From contig OX637803.1 of the NCBI GenBank assembly GCA_951802425.1, positions 2,914,001 through 2,978,000 of the forward strand: a stretch of DNA of 64,000 nucleotides. The letters are read 5' to 3'. Shown here piece after piece: positions 1-10,234 of this stretch (positions are counted from its first letter, which is position 1; every line of letters begins with the position of its first letter). This stretch comes from Clavaria fumosa. Lineage: Eukaryota; Basidiomycota; Agaricomycetes; Agaricales; Clavariaceae. The position numbers and the translations under genes were made by a program. The notes below the pieces were generated by a model, which saw only the letters and a program-made list of their open reading frames with translations, did not search any database and was not told the DNA's origin.

Positions 1-1778
1 TGAGTGACCTGGTGCTGTTGCTGGGCGAATTGGCTCTGATAGTACTGGGCGTAACTCGCTTGATAGTCTTGAGACTGCGGCTGGCCATAAGCCGCAGCTG
101 CCTGTGGGTAACCTGCGTGAGTTGCGCCCCACTGTGGGGCACCACCGTAACCGGCTGCTGAAACTCCGGGGTAGCCGCCATAGCCGGGCGGCCGATAACC
201 CGTCTGTGGTGTCTGCGTGCTAGGCGTGTTAGTCTGCCAAGCCTCCGGTCGTCGCCAGGGAGGTATGTTTGATCCGCCTGCTGTGATGTCGTGTCCGCCG
301 CCACCTGGGCCCCTCCCAGCGTCATCGCGGCCCCCACCGCTCTCGCCGAGTTCCGCCATAAGCTTCGCGAAATCGGAGTCGAAACCCTTCCCGCCCATAG
401 CGACGGCATTCGGGTCCTTGTTAGTGGTGCAATCGCGAGCCATGTGGCCTGCGCTGCCACAGACACGACAAATGATGTTAGCAGTGAAGTTGCGCTGTTC
501 CGGACAGTCATATTTGCGATGGCCGACACCACCGCAATTCTGGCAAATCTGGTTCTCATCGTCGCGGAGAGTGCCGTTGAGAACGGCGAGTTCGCGCAAC
601 TGTGAGAGTAATCATGGTAAGCAGCATCGACAACTACTCGTAAATAACAACGTACCTGATTAAGCTTGTGGTCGTTCTGGCCTTCAGGGGTTGAAGCAGC
701 CTATCGCGCAAGTTAGAGAACGTTTTGACGGCAAGGAGGAATCTACTAACGGTTTCGATAACTTTATTGATCAGTTTGACACAATGAGCAACCTTCTCTT
801 CAGTATCAGCAAGGACGAGGCAATGGAGGTCTTCTTCTGCATCCTCTGCGTACTGATCTGGCCTAGCTTTGCCCTCTTTGACACTTCCTTTGCCACGGAT
901 GCTAATCTTGGCACCACTATCTCGCTCCATTTTTTTCAAGCTGTTTCCGCGAGGGCCAACCAAAAGACCTGAAAAGAAGTTGAGAAAGATCCTGGATAAT
1001 CAATCCAAAATGCTAACCGAAAAAGTTGATCTGAGAAGAAACCATGTTCAGTATTCAAAGATTAACAGAGGAAGACAGCACGCATACCTGCGGAAATTCT
1101 TTGACAGGGATATAAACTTTATCAGATGGGCGATTAGAGCGCTTTTGTTGGTGATATTCAACAGGGGGACGAAAGTTAGGATCAGCCTTCATTGCACGGT
1201 CGACAAGCTTGATGCGCTCATCCTCGAGTTTCTTACGGTAACGGACTTCGCGGGTATTGGTTCTGCGGCCCTGCGAGTCGTAGGTAGGGGGCGGGGAGGG
1301 TGAGCTACCAATCACGCAAATGGGTGTCAGTAAGTGGACGGAGATGCATTTTGATGGACGGACCGTTCTTTTTCCGGAGGGATATAATCGTTCAATCTCA
1401 ACTTGCGATTGATTTCTTCCAAGCGCAATTGGATGGCATAATTATCCAGCTGTGCCTGTGAGACCCCGGCAGAGGATATAGCAGTGGGCAGGCCTGGAAT
1501 TTCGGTCTTTGAATCGCCCCACCGGCTACGTCGCTTACGGGGACCATTTGTGTCTTGCACACTCTTTGAAGGGATGTCGGGTTCCTGTGGGGGAGAACGA
1601 GGATATGCAGATGGGGAGGGCTGCGCAAGTTGCCCATTTTCCTCCCGTTGTGGTCCAAATCTTCGACGGTTACCGAGAGGAACTTCTCGTGCGTTAGACC
1701 ACTGATAACGTAGTGTAGAACAACAACCATCGTACCATCATTGGTTCCAGTAATCTGACGAGAGGCAGGTCTCCACAT
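1..1778 (-). CDS. BBP: Branchpoint-binding protein (splicing factor 1 homologue), 3' end off window
   Basis: This is the SF1/BBP protein that binds the intron branch point (UACUAAC) during early spliceosome assembly in the nucleus. I read seven exons on the minus strand: 1736-1778, 1364-1685, 1088-1304, 1018-1030, 751-968, 656-700 and <1-599. All junctions are GT-AG and phase-consistent, giving about 485 residues before the edge. The start fits the family opening [14 protein letters not shown], followed by the arginine-rich RKRRSRWGD helix region, a KH/QUA2 domain ([20 protein letters not shown]) and two CCHC zinc knuckles ([14 protein letters not shown] and [14 protein letters not shown]). 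A Gly/Pro/Gln/Tyr-rich tail then runs off the edge at position 1. Exon 4 is only 13 nt. The product call is certain from motifs; the C-terminus is not visible. Confidence 0.93.
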
Positions 1779-2049
1779 GTTCAGCAGTGGCAAGGATGGT
1801 TTGTAATAAGCAAGCAAACTGCTTCGTTTTTTCAAAGTCAGCGCCTTTTGCTCGTGCCCTACAAATTACAACAACACTGTATAGCCAACCGACGGCGAGG
1901 ACGTTAAACGAGGAGCAAGAGACTCAGGCGAAGACAAATGGAATGGATTAGACGCTCCGAACGTAGGTCAGGATTCTGCTGCAGCACCAGTCCGTTACAA
2001 GGTTTCCCGCACGATACCCGGTCTCATTCGTGGTAGATTTCTAGCCTTG

Positions 2050-2170
2050 CAAAGGAGACGATTCACCCGTTTTAAAGTGTGGACAATGCTTCTACTGGCA
2101 CCACCCGGGCGTCTTCAACCCTGGTCTCCGCTTCTCTGCACCCTTTCCCTCTTTCCCGCTGCCGCCAACC
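2050..2170 (+). promoter_or_regulatory. Putative promoter/5' UTR shared with the paralogue at 14437
   Basis: The block from the GCAAAGGAGACGATT motif to the start codon is nearly the same as 14318-14436 upstream of the paralogous gene. It contains a TTTTAAA TATA-like box and a pyrimidine-rich leader ending CTCTGCACCCTTTC shortly before ATG. Conservation outside the coding region suggests the duplication carried the promoter. The promoter function itself is inferred. Confidence 0.5.
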
Positions 2171-3459
2171 ATGCTACGCTTGCTCGCGCCTTTCTCGCTG
2201 CTCCTGTTGCTCCTGCTCTCCAATAGAGTCGCACTTGTGCACGCGTACAAATCTATCAACCCCCCTGCAGCGCTTCTCTCAGCGCCGCAGCATCTGCCGA
2301 TACGCAGAGCCCTTGACCCCATGTCTGACTTGGACGCTCCAGTGGCCGTATTGCCCAGACCCAAGCCTCGGATGACCACAAATGCGGAACGCCTCGCGCG
2401 AGGGCTGCCCATCTTGCGTTCCCGATTTCTGTCGCGTCGGGAGGTGGCGGCAGCAGTGGCAGCGCGAGAAGTTGGGTTGCGTTCGCCCTCTAGAATTGAA
2501 CGTCAGTGTTCCTACTTCGCGGCCTTGTTGATTCTGTCTTTGACTTTGATTCATATATGTGTATGTCGTTATCATTATCAAGTCGGTCGTAGGAGCTCCC
2601 CCTCTAATATCCCGGATCCGCTTGTGACGCGTCGAGGCTTCATCGAGGCATTCGACGCCGACAGCAAGGAGTTGCTCGGGCTCGTCAGTGCCACGCCTAA
2701 CAACTTCGGAGAGTTAGTGGCTGTTCTTTTTTCTCTCTGTGTCCTTCAATTAAGCAAATCGTCTTCCATCACTCCCCAGGTACGGTTTGACGCCCAAAGA
2801 GAATGAAGCATTGGCCGTCACTTTCAGTTCTAGAACCCATGACTCGCATATTGACATTCTCATCGAGGCAAGTAAAATTGAGCCCCTCTCCCCGTCCATA
2901 GATTCGACTTTCATTATCCTGACGCTACCCTTCCTTTTCTTTGTTGCAGAATTCGCCATTCCAACCTGCCTGCCCCAACATCGGCTGCATCACCGGTTTT
3001 GCATCCACGAGTGAGACACTCGGGTCCGGTAGCTCCAAGTGAATTTAACGAGATTTTTTTTTGCGTAACAAGATTAACTAATGACCACCTCAATCCAGCT
3101 ATGGTTTCATTGCAGGGACCCAACCTAGTAAATGACGTTATCTTGTTTATCTGAAACTACTTGCTCACCGCGTACTGTGTACATTGATTACAGCGCCTCC
3201 GGAGTCTAAACCAATGAACGTGGGCAACTCCTTCACTGCCAAGACTATGATCCCCAAGAGCTCAGAGTCGGCCGTGTGGTCATTCGACGGCGACACGCGT
3301 GTGCTCTCGCCGACATGGGTCAACCCGGACGGCTCCAACCTGTCACCTACTGACGTGGCATACACCGATGATGTACTGGTGATTACGGGTGACTTGGAGG
3401 CTTTCCGGGACGACTGGGGTGGCGCTCGACGTATCGTGCGTTCATCCTTTCCCCAATAA
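2171..3459 (+). pseudogene. Small secreted basidiomycete protein, copy 1, likely frame-broken
   Basis: Six exons align with the intact copy at 14437-15676: 2171-2501, 2583-2712, 2780-2871, 2950-3038, 3099-3127 and 3194-3459. The N-terminus has a strong signal peptide (LLAPFSLLLLLLLSNRVALVHA) followed by the TTNAERLARGLP motif seen in many Agaricomycete secreted proteins of unknown function. Later blocks FDADSKELLGL, TFSSRTHDSHIDIL and SAVWSFDGDTRVLSPTWVNPDG match copy 2. The summed exons are one base off a multiple of three. At the exon 3/4 junction the only usable donor (A|GTAAAA at 2872) puts exon 4 in the wrong frame, whereas copy 2 has AGT|GTAGTC and stays in frame. Read as spliced, the protein would stop within exon 4. 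A non-canonical donor cannot be excluded. No enzymatic function is known to me. Confidence 0.6.
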
Positions 3460-3615
3460 TCGAGTCTTCTGTCTTACACCGGGCTGCGGATTTCTAGATG
3501 CTCAAATTCCGTCCCAACTGAACTTGTTTTCACCATGCATTTGATCATGAACAGTGTCTCAGGTGTAGAATTATCTACGGTTGATTAGAGATGGTTTCTT
3601 CTTTCCTTGGTGCTT
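3460..3615. other. 3' flank of secreted-protein copy 1
   Basis: This sequence aligns loosely with 15677-15815 downstream of copy 2 (for example AGATGGTTTCT in both). It is cut by the transposon and continues at 12702. Confidence 0.5.
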
Positions 3616-3622
3616 GGTGATT

Positions 3623-3642
3623 CTCTGTAAAAACACAAAGTC
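3623..3642 (+). repeat. Left terminal inverted repeat
   Basis: The 20 bases match the complement of 12675-12694 exactly and are preceded by the GGTGATT duplication. Confidence 0.9.
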
Positions 3643-3649
3643 CAGCTAT

Positions 3650-3970
3650 TGCACAGTAATAGTCGAGTTTGAGGGGCAACTTGACTAAATGCCCTTTTTG
3701 CTGCATTTGCCTGACTGCTGCTGGACTGAATCAGTCGCATAATAGTCAACCATTGGCATTGGCACAGTACTAGCTATAGTCAAGCAACAGTCAAGCTAGG
3801 TTGGGTAAAAGTCAAGTAATAGTCAATAAAACGTCGGCTAATTATATTGATAATAATCAATTTTCCCACTTCGTCAACTCAATGTCAAACGTTAGTCAGG
3901 TAAATGTTGCAAATAGTCAAGCAAAAGTCATAGATTGCAAGGCTAAAGTCGAGGCAAAGTCCAACAATTT
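3650..3970 (+). repeat. Left subterminal TAGTCAA repeat cluster
   Basis: About a dozen copies of AGTCAA or TAGTCAA (for example around 3778-3830 and 3890-3960) lie just inside the left TIR. In CACTA-type elements such motifs bind the transposase or an accessory protein. Binding here is inference. Confidence 0.65.
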
Positions 3971-4165
3971 CAAGGGTGTTATGATGCGCTACCTGCTCTA
4001 CATCAACCCCTCCGGACTCCTTTCTTCCCTTGTCGCTGAATAACTGTAAGAAATTATCAATATCATCTAAGGAACGCTTACTGAGCCTACAATCCCTTCA
4101 ATCACCTCCGCTGAAATATTCGTTTCACGCAGAACCACGGATATTAGATCTGTAGCTCATAAAGG

Positions 4166-6544
4166 TTAGAAATCCATCTGAGAAAAAGAAGCATAAAAAC
4201 CTTCTTTGGTGCGGCTCTTCTTTGCCGCACCAGCTTGAGAGCTCTGCTTGAGGAGCTCTTTGAGCTCCTCTTTCGTCAAAAGCTAGACAAGGTGAGTCCG
4301 TTTGCACTCTAATAACAGAAGCGGAGTTTACCTGCAACCGGGTGCGAAGTGCTGGTTGGGGGGAGGGCATAACTGTGGGACTGGCCAGCGTCTGCAGAGG
4401 AGGGGGTGGGGCCGCCGCCGAAGTTGCCACATCCGACAATGAAGGAGCCGTGACCTACATGTTTGGAATAAGTAGAAGAAATCCCGAGACAGAAACGATG
4501 CACCATTTCTTTACTTCTCCATGCCTCCCAAAGCTGTTCAACGACCATACCTAAATACATATCGCTCAAGTATGATGACGGCTTGATTCCCTTCTGAGCG
4601 CAAATATATCTTGCGACGACTGAGGTCTTGAGGGCAGCAGCAATCAATCGACAGGCAGTTGTGGTGTTTCCGACGCTGTCCCAACTGGTCAGCACGCTAC
4701 GCAAGGAGAGATGACCGGAAGTGAACTGGGCATGGCCCCAGCTCTCATTCCCGTCATCTTCAGAGATGCTTGGGTCGTTCGGGTCGGCGTTCTCGATGCG
4801 TTCAATGAAGGCAATCATTTCTTGAGAAGGTTGAGCACTGTCGGGGATGATGTTCGTGCTCATGGCGTCAAGGAGGTTGATGGCGAGCGGAATCGACGAA
4901 AATTCTTGCGAAAATAAGACTGTTAAAGATGTGCGGCTCAGTAATGTCAAACTAGACGTAATAAGAGTACATTACATACCTTTAAGACTTTCAACTGCAT
5001 GAAATGTGATCGATGTGAGCAGGCGAATATCGTGCAAAGAACTTGGGACGCACAAGAGGCTACAATATGAGCACTACACGCATTTGCGCCATCGCCAGTG
5101 TTGATGCTGCTGCTGGCCTGCACATTACTCTTATCAGTCATTTGATTTGAGGAGCCATTGGTCGTAGTGTCGTAGGTTGTGCCCTGGTTGGTGACCAGAT
5201 TCGAGGCGCTATCAGTAGTTGCGTTGCCGTCTGCACGAGCCTTCCCTTTTCTTGATGAGATCGAGAGGCTGTGAGTCGTGTGAGTCGTGGCGGCAGTACT
5301 TGTGTTGATGCTGGCCATCGTGCCAATGCTCGTATTCGCATTCGCGCTGCTGGTAGCACTTGTGCTGGGGCCTGGAATGGTACTCGTAGAGGCGATCTTA
5401 CTCTTGGGTTTTAGGAAGCCTGGGGCGGCGAACTTGGTGCGTTTCAGGGGATCTACATGTAAATACGCAATGAGATAATGCTTGAAACTGAAAAGCGTAT
5501 GTACCAGTAGTTTTGTTCTTTTTGTTCTTGGGAGATTGCATAGGCGATGTAGGTCGCTTCGAACCACTGGAGGAGGGCGGGGGATAAGTGGGAGGACGGG
5601 CGGTAGGGCGGGCGGACGGATTGGTGCTGTGCGATGTCGTATCGTCCTCGGTTTCGTCATAGTCACAATCTTTGGACTTGTCATTTCGAATAAGGAGAGA
5701 ATTACCGAGGACATGATCTGCCTTCCAGTGCGCAGCACAGAGCCTCAAAAGGGGCTGTTGCTTCTCCATCTTTGCGATTGCGGTCGTCCATTCCTGAGGG
5801 AAGTAGGTGCGGAAATATGTCTTGGTCTTGGCGCGTCCTTTCGCTCGTCGATCGGATGGTGGGGAGAGTTGCAGGAGGTCGATTTTGACAAGCCGAGCTG
5901 TCGCCTTGATCGCAGACCATTCACCGGCGGAGACCATCGTCCCATCGGGATGGCGGATAGCTTTGTCCATTGCGGGTCTTGATAAATTTGACTCGGAAAT
6001 CTTCATGTCGGGATCGCGTTTACAGTCGTCGAGGCACCAGAGAACTTCGGGTGGGTATTGGGTCGGTCTCGTCGCTGGTTGGAAGTCAAATGATATCATT
6101 GAGTACGAGTCGCTGGGCGAGATTGAAGTCGTTCCTGGCAATGGTGAAATCTTTCCCCTATATTTGAATTAATGAGTAAACGAAGAGGAAAAAGAGAAAA
6201 AAGAAAAAAAGGAACCCTAATTGTCGCCAATTGGCGGTCTTGAGATCCTCGATCTCTGTGCGAAGGCGGTTGTTTTCGAGATAAAGAACTTGTTGCGTTT
6301 GTAGTGCCTTGACAGCCTGTGTGGATGCATCCTGCCAGTTATTGTACATCTGTTGTACATGAGGGTTCTTGAGGAGGTCTGCGAGCTCGAGGTGTTCAAT
6401 ACGAAGCGAAGGGGGCATCGGATGCATCATGGCATTGTCGTGGCGAGCTGGTTGAAGTGATGAAGAAAATGAGGGGGCGTTGGGCATTTGAAAAAGAGCG
6501 TCGTTATCAAACATAATCGGTTGGGGGAAAACAGAGGGAGCCAT
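4166..6544 (-). CDS. Transposon-borne accessory protein of unknown function
   Basis: I read seven exons: 6216-6544, 5505-6157, 5078-5452, 4980-4994, 4504-4919, 4332-4454 and 4166-4282. They keep frame throughout and give about 675 residues. The N-terminal 110 residues include an ELADLLKNPHVQQMYNNW segment and a short coiled coil (LYLENNRLRTEIEDLKTAN). The middle is basic, then Ser/Thr/Asn-rich with a KNKKNK nuclear-localisation-like stretch. A more ordered block (DDGNESWGHAQFTSGHLSL to WEAWRSKEM) lies near the C-terminus, and the end is LTKEELKELLKQ. Exon 4 is only 15 nt. The gene lies inside the TIRs and is divergent from the transposase, with about 200 bp between starts, the arrangement expected of a TNPA-like partner protein. 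I recognise no domain; the exon 5/6 donor (ATG|GTGCAT) is the least certain junction. Confidence 0.68.
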
Positions 6545-6742
6545 GGAGAAGAGGGGGATAGGGATAGCGGGCCGATGAGTTGTACTTTGCTTTGCAACCG
6601 CGCGCTGCGCACAGCCTCAAATATTACTCCCACGCCACAAAGCGGCGACAAAGTGCTGATGCGAGTGCTGGAATGCTGATGCCCGCACTGCTGCACCTTG
6701 CCCTCCACATCCTCTCTCCCTCTGCACCCTCTCTACTTCTGG

Positions 6743-9700
6743 ATGTTCTGCTACTGCTCTCAGTGCTTTCCCTCTCGCAGTAGGGCTCTGAGGACTATCC
6801 GCAGGCACCTCAAGGATGACTCAGATCTACTGAGCCAAGGTGGCCATACTGATGAGTTCCTTATGCACTTACAGGACTGTATTGAGAGGACCATGGACTC
6901 TCTCTCAGACATAGAATCTGGTCAACAAGGTAAGTCTCATTCCATATCTCAAGTTCTTTGCTCATAGTCTTCATTTACACTAGCTGAAATGGACTCTAAG
7001 GGTATGTTTTATATGTTTTATTTGATGCAAATATTAGATTGACATTTCTGGCCCTTCAGAATCTTATACTGGCCAAGAATCCTATATTAGCCAAGGTAAG
7101 ATAATTTTCACCTCACTGAACTGTTTCACATGCTGATGCTGACATATAGGGACCATGGACATAGATCAAGGTACAGTAGGCCTGGGACTAATTTAATAGA
7201 AATTGACTTATTTATTATGCACTCAGATCCTTTGGCAATACAAGGTAATGTTTGCCTCACCTTAATTTTATTCATACTCAAATGGCAAATTTAATAGATG
7301 CTGAACAATCAGATGATGCAGATGGTGAGTTTCTTTCCTACTTTATTACATGCTAGTCTATATGTACAAAAATCTCATCTGAAAGCAGATGAAGATGAAG
7401 ATGTCTCATCCCCTATGGAGCTGCTGGTGTTCCCTGCAGCAGAGGATAGAATAACTTGTTCCAGTGGCTCAGAAAGTTCTGGGAGCAAGGGTGATGATGA
7501 GATGGATGATGGTCTGGATGGTGGCTTGGATGATGGCCTGGATGATGGCCTGAATGATGGCCTGGATAGTGGGGATAATGTTGGGTGGGAGAGAAGTCAT
7601 TCAGATGATGAACCAGAGGGGGATGTGAAATTCAGTCTCCCAAGCTCTTTGATGGGACTCCATCAAAACCTGCTTGGAGGGTATACTGTCCCCCCAATGC
7701 CAACTTCTCCAATGCCTCAAGTTGAGGAATTGAGTGCATCTGAATTGCATTCATTGAGGCACTATGTCGCTTGGAGGGCAACTGGGGGAACTCTGAAGGC
7801 ATATAATTCTCATGCCAAAGTGCTTGAGGCTGCAGCTGGGGTGGAGATAATGTCATTACATGCTGCAAAAAGTCATGCAGTTAAACTGACAGGTTTGAGG
7901 CCTGTACAGATTGACATCTGTCCCCACACTTGTATTGCTTATACTGGAGAGTTTGAAGACAGAGATTCTTGCCCTTTCATTCGAGATGGGAAAGTATGTG
8001 GTGAACCACGCTTCCGAAAGCAGAGCAGCAAGTCCAAAAGACAAAAACCTTGTGCTCAAATGCTGCAACTGGAAATAATGGGAACCATCAGGGCAATGTT
8101 TGCCAATGCAGAGACCTCACAGCTTTTGCGTTATCGAGACAAGTGTCTGCAGCAGGCTCTGCACCTAGTGGCCACAGCATCTGAGCTGCATAGATATTCA
8201 GATTTTGCAAATGCCAAAGTCCATATGCACCATTATAAAAATATGGACCTCTTCAAGGACTCACGTGACATTGCATTAGCAATTTCTACAGATGGGGCTC
8301 AGTTAACAATGAAGAAGCAATCAGAAACTTGGCTCTTGATTGTGATTCTCCTCAACCTTCCCCCTGAGATTCGATATCAGTCAGGAAATTCTATTATTGG
8401 CTTTGCCACTCCAGGACCAAAGGCTCCTGGGAATATTGAATCATTCTTCTACCCCCTGTTTGAAGAAATGGCAAAAGCTAGTGAAGGGATATGGATGTGG
8501 GATGCAGTGGATTCATCCTATTTTCTCAACCGAGCTTATATTTGTATGGCCTTGGGGGACATGCTGGGATCAGCCAAGCTCAATGGGATGGCAGGCCATT
8601 CAGCAATCTATGGAGACCGTTTCAGTATGGTTAGGGGTGCACGAGCAAGCAGAAGAAAAGGTGCAAAGGCTCAGTACTACCCTATTGCACCACCAGAAAG
8701 TGAAACTTACAACCCTGAACGACCAACATCATATGATCTGGATAATTTGCCAATACGTGATGAGAGCTCATATTGGGATATGATAGAAAAACTGCAGGGT
8801 GCAAGAAGCCAAGCAGCCCGAATGGCTATCACTAGAGAAACAGGCATAGCACGGATGCCTCTGTGTGCTGCTAGCCCTGCATTCATACATCCCACATTCT
8901 TTCCTCTGGATCCATTCCATCTTCTTTATGAAAACTGCATGGCATTCATTTGGGATTTGTGGACAGTCTTCAGCTCACCATCTGAGTCTATCCACTTAGA
9001 TGCTGAGAAGGCTTCTCACCTTGGTCGCCTTGTGACTAAGGGAATGTCAACACTTCCTCCTGCACTTTGTGGACTTGTTCGTGACCCCCATCTAAAGCGT
9101 CAAAGTCAGTACAAAGTTTATGAATGGATGGCATTGCTCCATTGGTATATTCTGCCAATTGGAATTGAACTGGGATTCAATCCTACAGTTCTGGAGAACT
9201 TCTCTCTTTTTGTTGAAGCTGTTGAGTTCTCTATGACAATCTGTCCAAGGACTGAAAGTGAGCTCCATGAGCTCCATGTCTTAATAAAGAAGTTTCTGGA
9301 AGGATTTGAGAGGCTGTATGTTGGCAAGGACTCAGAAAAAGTTTCCAGGTTCAGGCTTTGTATATTTCAACTCATCCACATTCCAAGGCATGTGGAATGG
9401 AATGGCTCAATCAGACTTGGTTCCCAAGCAACAGTGGAAAGGGCTATTGGAGAAATGGGTCATCAGATCCACTCAAAGAAACGTCCTTTTGCAAACTTGG
9501 CCAACATCATATTTGAGAGAGAATTAGTCAGGGCATTGCTGCTTTACTATCCAGTTTTGTCCCTGAAAGCACAAGAAGCTCCAAGGGATGTTTTGAGGCC
9601 AATCAAACAGGTCAAAATCCTGAAAAAGGAATTTGCTGTGGGTCAGAAGTTTTTCTTACATTTGAAAGAAATCTGTACCTGGTTGGGGAGGGACTTTGAC

Positions 9701-10138
9701 CCTGGTCTCAAATTGCAGAGATGGGCAAAAGTTAGGATTCCTGGTAAGGCTGTGCTCCGCAGTCAACTGAGTGAGTTGGGAGACAACCCTCCAACCAGGT
9801 CTGCACGATATTTTGAAGCCAAGGTGGAGGGAACTGCAGAGCCATTGTTTGGTGAAGCAATTGCAATGTATGAAGTGATAGAGACACAACAACTGCTGGT
9901 GCTCTATCATTCATTGGTTAATGTTCACCAAGTTCTGAAGCAGTGGAGAGGATGTTGGTCAAAGGACATCTGCATTTTACTGGCATCAGACCTCTGCAAC
10001 ATTGTTGGGATTTGGAATGGAAATGAGCATGTTTACATTCTGAGGAAACATCCAGGATTAGGAATCTTACACCCAGAGGAATGTGGTGTAGAAATCAATG
10101 ATAGAGAAGGAGAAGGAGAAGATGAGGAAGAAAGTTAA
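6743..10138 (+). CDS. Tnp2-type transposase with N-terminal cysteine motif and micro-exon chain
   Basis: Seven exons: 6743-6929, 6984-7001, 7060-7095, 7150-7170, 7227-7244, 7298-7324 and 7389-10138, all joined in phase 1, giving about 1018 residues. Exon 1 encodes a C-x-C-x2-C...RRH motif (CYCSQC ... TIRRHL), a zinc-finger-like start common in fungal Tnp2 proteins. Micro-exons 2-6 encode short acidic/Gln segments, then an Asp-rich tract. The core shows the family signatures STDGAQL, LPPEIRYQSGN, GFATPGPKAPGNIESFFYP, WMWDAVDSSYFLNRA and GMAGHSAIYGDR. These match transposases of the Tnp2/Transposase_21 (CACTA) group, which cut and paste DNA in the nucleus. The C-terminus is acidic (EGEGEDEEES). 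No stop or frameshift is visible. Confidence 0.85.
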
Positions 10139-10197
10139 TTGATGCTGCTGTGCTGCTGTAGTTGTAGTTGTAGTTGTAGTTGTAGTTGTTGTTGTTT

Positions 10198-10234
<37 letters not shown>

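Noticed and set aside
6698..6742. Upstream extension of the transposase start
   Set aside because: The frame before 6743 begins with TTG, not ATG; the first ATG that leads into the cysteine motif is 6743.
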